Shown here piece after piece: positions 13,390 to 24,180 of a DNA stretch of 64,000 nt. Numbering within the stretch: position 1 is the stretch's first letter; each line of letters starts with the position of its first letter. A model generated the notes under the pieces. The model was not told where the DNA came from. It searched no databases and worked only from the letters and a program-made list of their open reading frames with translations. Source of the stretch: Ancylostoma caninum (lineage: Eukaryota; Nematoda; Chromadorea; Rhabditida; Ancylostomatidae); contig JBAJFG010000564.1 in NCBI GenBank assembly GCA_037903475.1, positions 1-64,000 on the forward strand, in the 5' to 3' direction. A program made the position numbers and the translations under genes.

Positions 13390-14251
13390 AGAGTACGCTA
13401 GCGATAGAAGCGCGGACAGCTTGATACGGCCCTTGTGCTGAGCATTTCCTCTTAATAATGCACATTTTACGGTAAATAATAATAATGACTCAAGATGTAG
13501 ACATGTCTCTCAATAGCGCCTTTCTTTTTCTTTGCGGTTGTTCTGCAAGTAATTTTTGGGATTGCACTGCGAAATGCGGCTTATTTCGGCGATTTTCAAA
13601 CTTGTGGAGAGGGGTGGAGCCTAACTGCAAGCATCCTTTAGCTGATAACAATTAAAGAAATGAGCAGCAATCGTCAAAGGAACGATACCAAAACACCCGA
13701 AAATTGCCAGTTTCCCTGTGGGGAGCAGCAACTCCGTGGGGTTTGTGGATTAACGGCAAAAGTCCAAATTGCCTAAAATTTCTTCATGTCACTGGGTAGC
13801 AAACTATTACTCCACATTTATGCGAGTTGTAAATATTTTGCGTATATCATTCATTTCTCGTTCGACTAACGTGCAATGACCATCGTCTTTCACTGGCCCA
13901 AGGCCTTCCGAGTGTCGTTTTTTTTTTCTCTTCGCCCTATTTATTTGTTGCTGTTCTTTCCCTCTCATTAGTTTTCCGTTGTGCCTTGCGTTCTACCAAA
14001 TTCTAGAAAATTCCAAAAAACTAACATGATACGTCCACTGAGCCTCAACATAATTACTTGTGATTCTCGCGGTATACCATTTCCATTCATACACGTAACC
14101 TCGATGCGTGTAGATCAAAGCCCAATCGATCAATGAGTGCAATACCAATGTGTCCTTTCCGCTGTTCGTGCTATGTTATGCTGCCTTTTTTGTCTTTGAG
14201 CCAAATGTGATATGTGTCAATATTCCTGTCTTTCTATTATAGTTGTTGCCT

Positions 14252-14257
14252 AATAAA
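14252..14257 (+). terminator. AATAAA polyadenylation signal for the HTH/zinc-finger gene
   Basis: This is the first canonical AATAAA after the stop codon at 13389, which would give a 3'UTR of about 0.87 kb. No other coding signal lies between. The link to the gene is inferred from order and strand only. Confidence 0.45.
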
Positions 14258-15029
14258 TATCGCACTCGTCGACGCATCTCAGAGTGGCGATCGATGAGTA
14301 TCTGTTGGATGTGGATAGAGTTTTAAGATCTCTGAAGCTGGGAGGTACTCATGCCTTGCAAGGTGCTACCAGCTTTACAGTGGTTAACATCGAATGAATA
14401 TCTGAATAAAAAGTTATCAAGTGAATTACTCGAAACTGAACAACCACTCGATTTTTTGTCTCAAAGTGTCAACTGCTGCTTGCAAAACTTTTGCAACTGT
14501 TCCAAATTCCTGCTATAGTTTTAGGCAGAACTTTGCCGGGTGGCTTCTTTACTGCACCGAATGAAACTGCTGGAAAGGCAATGGGTCCCAAATTCTATGG
14601 GACGGGGCTTTGAACTCGAGATTTCCAAATAACGAATAAGTGAGAAATCTGGTCCCTGAAAAGTCAAAGTTCGTCATATAATTCCGCGATAGGTTGATCG
14701 CATTGTTCGCGGGTTGTCTATCCACGAGTTTAATGCTCTCCACTAAGACGAAAACTGATCCACGAGAAGTTCCAGTTATAGTCTCCACATGTATGCAGCA
14801 GACACGAAGCACCTACTTTCAAGATTTTTCTATTTCCAAGGGAAAGGTCTCTGTCACGACCTTCATCACACTTTCAAAAAAATAACGATTTCAGTGAGGT
14901 TGCAGATGCGTACTCTTATATGAAAAGAATCTTATCATTTGTATGCTTTGTGGAGACCATGTTCCCATATGACGTGGTCCATTATGTGGAAAAAATTATC
15001 GCTGATACGGACAAGTCACCGTACTGAGT

Positions 15030-17490
15030 GGTTGGTGTTGCTGGATGTGTTGGATCCAGCCAACCGACGAGGTCGATGCACTGGGTAGAGATGAATGTGC
15101 TGCGTGGAGATTAATGTGCTTGGTGGTGTTGGATGTGGTTCTCGGTGGTGTTGAATTTGCAGAATGGTGTTGGTGTTAGGCGGTACTAAATGTGCTGTAA
15201 CGGATTGGGTGTGGTGCTGGGTACTCAGAACCCCAAAAACAAGTCGGCCCAACTTGCAAACAAGTTTTTAACTAGCAAATCGTTCTCGACAAGTTTGACG
15301 TCATCACGCCACCAAAGACCAAGTTGTCGACAAGATTTCCTAAGGACAACTTGTCGACAAGGAAGGAGAAATACAAGTTGTCGACCAGCTTTTCGAGAAA
15401 ACAACTTGCAAACAAGCTTTTGGCCGAAAAAGTCGACAACCTTTCAGCTGAACAACGTGTCGACGAGATAGAGTCAAGTTCCCATAGCCGTATAGCATGC
15501 GATGCAACCATCGAAGACACCGGGGCAATGGTTGATTCGGTACTTCTTTAGGAGACCGTTTGCTTCTTGTTGTGGGACATTTACGCTAGACTCCAAAAGT
15601 CCTATCTTAGGCAATTTGTGGAGATCTTGGGCAATTTGTGGAGCTTATAATTTGTCAGTGAAGAACGGGTCAAGAACAAGTTATACGATTGACAACATGT
15701 CGGCAAGAAAGAGAAAAAACAAGTTGTCCACAAGCCTTTGGGTGGACAAGTTGTCGACAAGATAGTGCAGAACCGAGTTGTCGACAAGCTTTTTGAAAAG
15801 CGAGTTTCAGATGCGATCAGAAACTTGCTCACCAAATTCTTGTTGACAAGTTGTTGTTGTGGTTCTGCGTAGTATTGAATGTGCTGTAGAGTATTGGATA
15901 CAGTGCCGCACTAATTGTGCTGTAAGGCTTGTGGCATACTTCACAGCGACCCTGTCGCTGTGACCGTTCACCACCAATAGATTTTGCACTACTACTCCTA
16001 TGCTAGCGCTACTCAGATATTCGTGCGAGAGTCCCGCCTGACAAAATGATGTCTCCCGCTCGAGGAAGGGTGGGAGTCATGCAAAAATGAGAGCTTTCGT
16101 CCCGTAACATCCCGATTTTGGCCCACAAGCTCTGCGAGAGTAACGATTTTGTCCCGAAATTGATAGCAATATCATCGTGCGGAAAACCCGATTTTGACCC
16201 GAAAGTGATACCCCTATCATGGTGCAGGAGACCGGATTTTGTGCCGAAGTTGAAAAGCATGAGAAAGCAGAAATGCGCGTCGAGTTCCGGGGCACGACAT
16301 GGGCACCGTGCGCCGACGCCAGCCGATAATAGCGGATCCGGGCGCGTTTCTGCATCCGCGCTGCTTCCGCGCGCGACCACGTCCTACTCATCGCGTCTGG
16401 GCCACGGTTTCAACTGGGCCTCAGTGGGCCAGTCGAGTCCCGTAGGACTCCACTCTGTACCGAAGCGGAGAGTAGACTGAGGTCTACCTGCGAACTGAGG
16501 GCCTTATATACCCCTCACTTGATAGGGATTACCATGTGGCAATCACAATCCCGTATATATCATTCTCCAGCTAGTCTCAGAACCCCAAAAACAACTTGTC
16601 GACAAGCATTTGGCGAGCAAGTATCTGATCGCATCTGAAACTTGCTTTTCCAAACACTTGTCGACAACTTGTCCGCCCAAAAGCTTGTCGACAACTTGTT
16701 TTTGCTGTTTCTTGCCGACAGGTGGTTGACCGTGTGAACTTGTTCTTGACTCGTCCTTCACTGACAATCTGTTAGCTCTACACTACAAAATTGCTCAAGG
16801 TAGGACCTGTGCACGTTTAGGTTTGCACGGCTGTCCTTCATTAGGAAGTAAACGCTCTCTTACATCTGTGCTATAGGAATCATTGCCCTGGTGTCCTCAA
16901 TGTTTGCATCGTATGTCACGCGGGTATGGGAACATGACTCTCTCTCGCCGACAGGTTGTTCAGCTAAAAGGTTGTCAACAACTTTTCCCGACAAAAGCTT
17001 GTTTGCAAGTTGTTTTCTGGAAAAGCTGGTCGACAACTTGTTTTTTCTCTTCCTTGTCGACAAGTTGTCGGGGGAAAAGCTTGTCGACAACTTGGTCCTA
17101 GGTGGTATGATGACGTCAAACTTGTCGACAACGATTTGCTAGTTAAAAGCTTGTTTGCAAGTTGTTTTTGGGGAAAGCTGGGCCAACAACTTGTTTTCGA
17201 AGTTCTGAGATGGGAATGTCTGAATACTTTCCACTGAACTGTGTGATAGGATATGGGAGCTTGTTACACTTTGTTCTCATCATTATCATTCATTTTCTTC
17301 GCTGAGATGGTGTCCGTGTGAAGCATGTCATGGAACTAACGTACTGGGTGTGGTGCTGGGTAGTATTGAATGTGCTAAAGAGTGCTGCCTGTTATCCTGG
17401 GTGGTGTTGAATGTGCTGCATAGATTTGGATGTGGTGTTGAGTGGTGTTTTGAATGTGCTAGGGTGTTGGATGTATTGCGGTACAGAAAA
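15030..17490. repeat. Complex inverted repeat rich in CTTGTCGACAAG
   Basis: Two blocks (about 15225-15860 and 16575-17230) contain 14 GTCGAC sites, most as AAGTTGTCGACAAG or its complement; long parts of the second block are the reverse complement of the first. The outer edges carry GTGTTGAATGTGCTG-like units (15040-15210, 15870-15930, 17345-17480). Between the blocks lies a unit also seen at 30080-30240. I see no transposase. Confidence 0.7.
16095..16260. repeat. Short tandem repeat of about 57 bp, three units
   Basis: CCCGATTTTG or its variants (CGATTTTGTCCCGAA, CGATTTTGACCCGAA, GGATTTTGTGCCGAA) recur roughly every 55-60 bases, each followed by a similar TGATAGCAATATCAT-type half. The open frames on both strands here reflect the repeat. 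Confidence 0.55.
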
Positions 17491-17754
17491 ATAACAAAAA
17501 AAAACATTCTTTCTGTTCTTTTAGAAAGCGTTGTTGATGAGAAATGAAATTTAGCTAAAAACCTACTTCGCAAGCACTCGAATAACAAGAGACACCATCT
17601 GCAGCTACACACCATTCTGACTCGCAAATTCTGTACAATACGCAATTTCTTATCAATTCTTGTGAGCTTCCGTAAGTGTCTCCTCCACAAAAGGACAATT
17701 TCTTATGCAATTCTCAATGGCGCACTCACATTTAGTAAAAACATCTGCTGCTAG

Positions 17755-17761
17755 TATATAA
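17755..17761 (+). promoter_or_regulatory. TATA box of the small secreted peptide gene
   Basis: TATATAA lies 36 bases before the first ATG at 17797, which places transcription start roughly 25-30 bases downstream and leaves a very short leader. No good trans-splice acceptor precedes the ATG, so this gene probably uses its own promoter. Confidence 0.55.
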
Positions 17762-17796
17762 AGAACGAAGTTCGATGTCGAAACATCACCGCAGAA

Positions 17797-18714
17797 ATGA
17801 ACTTCCTTCTCGTTCTAACCATCGTGGTTTTCCTCCTCGCGTGAGTTCTTCTTCCAGTCACAAATTAGGCGTTCCTCCTATAAATGAAGCAATATTAACG
17901 CAATTTCAGCACTGCCCTCGCCATGGAAGGTGATTACGGAGGTGAGCGTAGCCTCATACAACGCACCAATTCCAGAATTTTAACGTAGACGCTTCAAGAA
18001 TTTGTTTTTATTTCAGATAAATGCCCAGCACCCGCAACTAATGAGGTTACTCAGGTATGAATGACCGAACTAAAGCATGTTCCCCACCACCCCTCCCCCC
18101 CCCCGTCCCCACAGTAGTTCTCTCTCGAACAGTCGTACTCATAACCAAGGATAGAACACGGGGACCGCCACTAGAAATGGAATTCAGCTCCATCTAGACC
18201 CCTCCTTGTAAATTCTACGGAGGCAAACAACACCTTTCGCCGGATCCATAGCTCGAGATGCAAAAGCTTGCAAAAATTTGATGGACTTGTAGCATTAATT
18301 TTGCTCAAAAAATCCGATGTAATCGTTCCCATCCTAGCCCATAAAACTACACGAAAGTTCCGATACTGAAATAATTACATCACCTATCCAGTTTACCCAG
18401 TAATATCAGTAGTTTTCAGGACAGCTACGGTGGCGGAGCAGAGGAGTCAGGTTTGTTAGCTACTCACATCAAAGCCCAATCATTTCTGTGGAGTCAGGCT
18501 CTTTTTAAATGACGATAATTGACCTCGAATTGTGTTTCCACAGTTCTGCATTGTTTCAGAAGGGGGCTACCGCAGGCGCATGCGCATGCGCTCGCGCGCT
18601 AGACGACATCGCGTGAAGGCACACAAGAAGAGGCTCGTCAAGAAAGTGAAGAAAGTGAAGAAGGCGAAGAAAGCCAAGAAAGTGAGAAGGGTTGTCAAGA
18701 AGAACAAGCATTAA
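17797..18714 (+). CDS. Small secreted peptide with acidic N-part and lysine/arginine-rich tail, 99 aa
   Basis: Five exons join in frame: 17797-17840, 17910-17941, 18017-18054, 18420-18450, 18560-18714 (300 nt, TAA stop). Residues 1-19 are a classic signal peptide (MNFLLVLTIVVFLLATALA). The mature N-part of about 30 residues is Gly-rich and acidic, with a single Cys (motifs EGDYGG, DSYGGG). The last 48 residues contain about 28 Lys/Arg, built from repeated KKV and KKA blocks. The opposite charges of the two halves recall prepropeptides whose acidic segment neutralises a cationic product, and dibasic sites are abundant. The role could be antimicrobial, matrix-binding or nucleic-acid-binding; this is inference, as I recognise no family. 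All four introns have GT..AG ends, and TATA and AATAAA signals flank the model. Confidence 0.8.
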
Positions 18715-18724
18715 TTCGTGAACA

Positions 18725-18730
18725 AATAAA
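18725..18730 (+). terminator. AATAAA polyadenylation signal of the cationic peptide gene
   Basis: AATAAA begins 11 bases after the TAA stop, giving the very short 3'UTR common in nematodes. It supports the gene model ending at 18714. Confidence 0.7.
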
Positions 18731-18739
18731 TACTACATA

Positions 18740-21700
18740 TATTAGTGGTTACAATCAGCAAAAATCTAACAAAATATTTGAACTTAAACTGCAGTGGACC
18801 TCAAACAAGACACAAGTGAGGCCTGATGTCGGGACGTCTGTTGGCGGCCATGGCTGGCTTGCCGCTGGCAGCAGACCCTGGAAATTTGGCCAGCGATCCA
18901 CACACGTTAGCGCTTCCGCGGAAGCGCGTCACATACGCGCGCACCGTGTGGCCGGCTCAGACGCGATCGATATGAGGATTTCTTTGGGAAGGCCGTTGAA
19001 TCTCGTTGGGAACCTTTTAGTTTACGTGGAAGGAGAGTCCCTAATAGTCGTCAAAACAATAATTTTCATTTGAGAAAAGGGCAAACTTCTGGTTTCGGTT
19101 CTTTGTTAAATCTTAGCTTCTCTTCTGCTCTGCAAACCTTTGAATACCGTGACCTTTGCTATTCTCTTCACAAACGAAGGCCTTTCGTTACCGATGTATG
19201 TAGGAGCAATCTGTTAATAGTCGTTATCATAACAACACTAGGCTCAGCATAGTGTATTACCATGTTGCCCATGGTAATACACTATGCTGGCCTAGTGTTG
19301 TTTAACTGCTGATAGTGATAGTACAATATTTTTGCCAGCCCTAAACCAGAACAATTGACGACCGCGCGCATTTTCGCGTGGCTGGCGCGTGGGACCAACG
19401 CCCCTTTCAAAGGTGCTGCGCCTGCGGAGTTCCACACCGTTACGATAAGATAATTAGGACTAAAACAGATCTCTTTGCAGAAGTGATCTGAGATCTAGTT
19501 CCAGAGGATAACTGGTATCATCGGACCAAAAAAGGAGAGAATCTAAACGCTTCTGAATTCCATTAAGGCCGAAAGAATTTTGTAGGTGTTTTTAGTATTA
19601 TAAGGAGTGTTCAGAAAGCATACACGTTCCTACGGCTCTAACCTGACGAATAAGGAAGTGCAGGATGTAATAAATGTGTTTCTATGTAGGGAATGGGGCT
19701 TTTCTTCAGAATTTTTCCATCCACTACACAAAAAATGTAAAGCAATCTCTCTCATCCTTTTCATGATATTTGTCGCAATGAAGGAGAACTCTTTCTTGAA
19801 CCACAGTTGTTTCATACCTTTTTAGGAAGCATTGTACACATTTTATATGGAAATACTACAAAGTAGTTCGAAAATAGGGTCCAGTACTTCATAATAGGGG
19901 CGAGGCTCAATGGTGAGCCGCGCGGTCCCACGCGACCAAAAAAGCGCGGCTCACCGGTGAGGCACGCGGTCGCCAATGGGTTAATAGGCTGCCAATAAAG
20001 GCCCCTGAGATACACCAAGGGTCTTTTTCAAGCTTAACATAATGTATTACCAAGAGCAACAGTGATGCTAACCATTATTAACAGATTGCTCCTACACATA
20101 GGTGGAATAGTTGTGAGAACGGGTGCGTAAAAGTGAAGGTTGGTGAGAAAAATCATAGAAGGGTCACTCGGCGCCAGGAGTCGACCAGGCGGGGGGGGGG
20201 GGAGTGATTATATTTTTCATTTATTTTCTTATTTATTTTTTTCTCAGAAAAATCCGGAATCCCACCGCAGAAGTCTAATATGTGGACGAGTGAACACAAT
20301 TTAATTAAATTAAAGGGCATTCTCATCCGTTAGACGAGGAAGTACAGGAATGGAAGAGACGCAGACAAGCGCAAATGAGAATGCCCGTTGTAGCATTCTC
20401 ACCAGTCGGCATTCCGAGCTTCCCAGCAGGATCCATCCTGCACCCAGGTACCAGTCGACGCAGAATCGTGAGTTGAGCACAGTGGCAACCTCGCATCCGG
20501 AAAAGGATTTCAATAAATCTCGAAAAACGCACTTTAAGTTCGAAAATAGTTCAACTTTGAACAAAAATTTCGGCCTTCTTTTGGTAGCAATCAGGGAAAT
20601 TTGCAGAGTATTGGGAATAGCAAATCTTCCTCTACTTTCTAGGAACCTCGCATCTGCGAAATGTTCAATATTGCGCCCGTGACCGGGCGCAGCGCGGACC
20701 CTACTTGTGCATGTCTGGGTTTTCTCAAAAATTTGGCAGTCAATTCTGAGTTTCTCACTCAATCTATACAAACAATATACTTTTCTTTAGAGTCGGTAAA
20801 TTGTCTTCACTCGTCCAGGCATCAGAATTCTGCAGTGGGTTGCCGGATTTTCCTGAAAATAGGCGTTGAAATTTGAAAAAAAAATCATTTTTTCTCGGGT
20901 CGATTCTCATTAATGCTTTTGTTTCCTTTCCGCTACTCTCCGAACATTTTCCAGTAGTGCTGTTATTTTGTCATCACTATTCAACCGTGCTTCCTTAAGA
21001 CTCCTGCAGTTTTCCGGAAATAAGGTTGTTAAAATCTCAAAAAAATCTTTTCCACACTAAAGTCTTTACGGAAAGCTGCAATGGGAACTATTACTTTATT
21101 ACACTCATCTGTCCTTTCTCTACATCAAGCATAATGAATCAAGATTTCATCCCATGGAGGGGGGGGGGGGTTCGCCTCCTCCCAAACACACCCCATCCGC
21201 ACCAAAAGTGATGGTTCCTCCCAGGGTCGACCAAAAAGGTTGGATGAGATCCATTCTCAGGGTATTCCACCTGTGCTTCTATATACATCGGTTTCTGTAA
21301 CAAGAGTCTTCGTTTGTGAAGAGACTCGCAAAAGTCATGGCCTTCTTTCCTCAAAAACAAAACGAACACGTCAGCGAAAGAGATCATATAGAAACGAAAG
21401 CTAGCGAAAATGAGGAGTTAGGAGCCGCCCAGTGCGCCTAGCATCATAGTCTTCAGTTCCATTCTAATAAAGTCAAACATGATTAGCATTGAAAAATAAG
21501 AGATAAGTCATCATAACTGTAAACAATTGCGCACTTTGGGAAAGAAATGCAGCGCCACAGCTTCAAAATTCACAAAATGGCCACGCATTACCCCATCTAA
21601 AATAGCGGCCAAATCTGGCCCGCTCATTTGGCCGTTCAGTGGTGGCCAAATGGTGCGCGCATCACGTTGACCCAGGTTTCGTCCCATCGGCCATGTTTGG

Positions 21701-21960
21701 ACGGTGGTCACTCGTGCCGGCATCAGGCCTGTGTGTATCTTTGCTTGGGACTAGAACCTATAATACCTACACCAAAAATCAGGTACTGTACCCCACTGAG
21801 CCATTGGAAATACGCAAAAATTACAATGAAACTATATAATATTTGTTGAAAGACAAGAATTCCGCAGGAGTTCAGACCAAGAATGATATCTTCGTGGTGG
21901 AGTTTCCTTGTGATTCCAAGAATCTGTGCTTAGGTTCTCGGACAAATGCAGCATGCGGCC
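18740..21960. other. No gene seen
   Basis: It contains a GC-rich repeat at 18820-18965 with the palindrome GCGCTTCCGCGGAAGCGC, the hairpin at 19231, an inverted GTGAGCCGCGC pair at 19914-19954 and G runs near 20190 and 21160. The 153-codon minus-strand frame at 20310-20771 has no recognised domain. Confidence 0.5.
19231..19302. repeat. 33-bp inverted repeat (hairpin)
   Basis: The arms AACAACACTAGG..TTACCATG and the complement have one indel and a five-base loop. It is probably a tiny foldback element. Confidence 0.75.
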
Positions 21961-21968
21961 CGCGTTCC

Positions 21969-22399
21969 TTAAAGGCAGCACTCACGGAAATTTTCAACTC
22001 TGAAGGGAGTCGTTCAGCGTGTAGCCGGCCGCTGGACAATCACAAGAGTAAGTTGAACACAGCGTATAGAAGCCTACCTCCGAAGGTAGTGCCGTGGACA
22101 CATCTGCCGCTCTGGACAAAAAGGATTCCGTCGCTGCAGCTAACACTATCGATTGGGTGTGTGTATGTGGTTTAGCGCAGGGTTTTGTGTGGAATACGCA
22201 CCATTTGCACGGTTTCGTGGCGGGACCCATCACGGAACACTCGTCCGCCCTTTGGACGCACATGAAGTAGCGCCATTATTTTCTGTGTTTTTCGCGTGTT
22301 TCACGCTACTTTATCATTGTCGATGAGTTCGCCGTCCCTAAAAACCCCGATGTACCGCGAAAACTCTAACGCGGAAATTTCCGTGAGTGCTTTCTTTAA
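21969..22399. mobile_element. TTAA-flanked inverted-repeat element 1
   Basis: TTAA is followed by AGGCAGCACTCACGGAAATT on the left; the right end is the complement (CCGTGAGTGCTTTCT followed by TTAA). TTAA duplication is the mark of piggyBac-type insertion. It contains only chance open frames. Confidence 0.6.
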
Positions 22400-22599
22400 C
22401 CGCCGAGCGTGCTACCCGTGTACCTTAAAAGTTGTGTAACAGTGCGTGGAACAACCAACACACGAAATAATGCACAACGAAAATGGACCTTTGCCAGACT
22501 TTTTGTTCTTGTTTTTCTTTACGTATTGGCCTCATTTATTGTACTTATGTATAATATTAACTCGCTGCTTCATATCGTTTTGCATACGTGACTTACAGT

Positions 22600-22872
22600 G
22601 GCGGACGCAGAAAGTGGGCGGGAGGGGAGGGAAGGGGTGGGAAAAAAGTGGGGTCTCCGCCAATTTGGAGACCCAGATGGAAAATGAAATTAATAAAAAT
22701 ATTATTATAACAGTAAATAATAAATAAAAATTATATTAAAAATAATAGTAAAAATAAACAATTAGAAATAAACTGATACAAGATTTTTATTTGTATTGTA
22801 AAGCACTTTCGAAAATTTGGCCACCCATTCTCGGGGGGAGCACGCCCCCCTCCCTGCATCCGCCACCGGTGA
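22600..22872. mobile_element. AT-rich GGCGGACGCAG element, copy 1 (hAT-like)
   Basis: The ends are CAGTGGCGGACGCAG and CTGCATCCGCCACC, with an AT-rich core of TAATAAATAAA type. The flanking octamers GTGACTTA and GTGATTTA differ by one base, consistent with an aged 8-bp hAT-type duplication. Further copies are at 30258-30533 and 31246-31528. Confidence 0.7.
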
Positions 22873-23007
22873 TTTACTGTTTTTTGCCATGTGTCATAAG
22901 TAGTTTTGCCCTCCTATTCACTTGTTAATTTTCATTGTTGTTTTTCTTGTTCACTGTTGTTCTTTTTTTTTTTGGTACTTTCGTTGTTTTCTTCTTCCCT
23001 TATTTAG

Positions 23008-23735
23008 TACTAGCTGCCGTACCCGGCTTCGCTCGGGTGTCTTACTACCATGGCTTTATCATACTGCTGAGACCAATTGCGATCACCAATAAGTTCATTG
23101 AAACATTAAAATCTCCATAACTTTGGCGATCAGCATGTTAGCGAAGCCCAAGTGAGCCTTCCCCATCGACTTGTGGGCGAAAAGTTGGCGAAGCTATTTC
23201 GGTGATATGGGATCGATGTATTCGTGTAAAGTGGTTGTGATATTCATATTCAGCCTATCGAGGAACCCCAGGAGATATAGCTTCACCGCTCCATTGGGCA
23301 AAAACCAAAAATCAATAAAGTCGATAAATCGATATTTTGTGCAGAATGGTTGTCATCTGCGTGTTCAGAGTATTGAGAAACACCAGTAGACATGTCCTTG
23401 TCCGTCCCCGAGCGAAAATGGGAAAAATCGATAAGATCAATAAATCAACATTTCGTGCAAAATGGTTGTAATATTCGTATTCAGCGTATTGAGGAACCCC
23501 AGAAGGCATGTCCTCACCGACCCCTGGCCAAAAATAACGAAAAATCAATAAAATCGATATAATCGATAACTCAATCGATAATCCCAGGTGCAAAGTGGCC
23601 TATAACCTCCGCCGGTCTGCGAAGAATGTGCATGCAAAATTTAGTGCGGATCGGTTCACACTCTGCGATTTCTATTCATTACATACATACACACACATAC
23701 ATACAAACTTTCACTTTTATATATATACAGATTGA
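23008..23735. repeat. Dispersed repeat with CCCGGCTTCGCTCGGGT head
   Basis: It begins CTAGCTGCCGTACCCGGCTT, a motif that heads repeats in many invertebrate genomes, and ends in ACACACATACATAC and TATATATATACAG. Three internal direct units of about 116 bp begin near 23224, 23339 and 23455 (GTGCARAATGGTTGT). Confidence 0.6.
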
Positions 23736-23887
23736 AAAAAGCGTTTTGAAGTCTACGTGCAAGTTTGTACTGAAGTGACGGTTGTAGTTTGACAGCCAAA
23801 CAACCAAAGGTATCCATGCCGTTGCAATTGGCACTGTAAGTTCGAATAGAATTAAACCAGTCATCATTAAACCAGTTATTCTACAAG

Positions 23888-24180
23888 CCGTGGCGCGTGT
23901 GGCGCAGTGGTAAGAGGCTCGCTGCGCACGCACACGATCGATGGTTCGATCCCGCCCGAGGCTAACCAAGCCTTCCATCCCTCCGGGGTCGGTAAGTTGG
24001 TACCAGAGGAGTCTGGGAGGATGAACTGGACACTGACTTGGTACATCGGGTGCCCCCCGCAAGTCATTGTACAGGGCACATACGCATTCAACGCCTCTAC
24101 GATGCTCAGATGAAGTCGAATGCGTGGCGCATCCCTCGTGACGGGATTGATTAACGCCGACCACTTTATCCTTTATTCTA
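23888..24180 (+). mobile_element. tRNA-derived SINE
   Basis: A tRNA-like head has a pol III A box (TGGCGCAGTGGTAAGAGG, near 23900) and a perfect B box (GGTTCGATCCC, 23943-23953). A tRNA-unrelated body of about 220 bp follows, ending near GATTGATTAACGCCGACCAC. The body makes this a SINE, not a tRNA gene. Confidence 0.65.

Noticed and set aside
20310..20771. 153-codon open frame on the minus strand
   Set aside because: No motif, and an open frame on the opposite strand overlaps it; probably chance.
23900..23960. Possible functional tRNA gene
   Set aside because: A tRNA-unrelated body follows directly and the acceptor stem does not close well; it is better explained as a SINE head.
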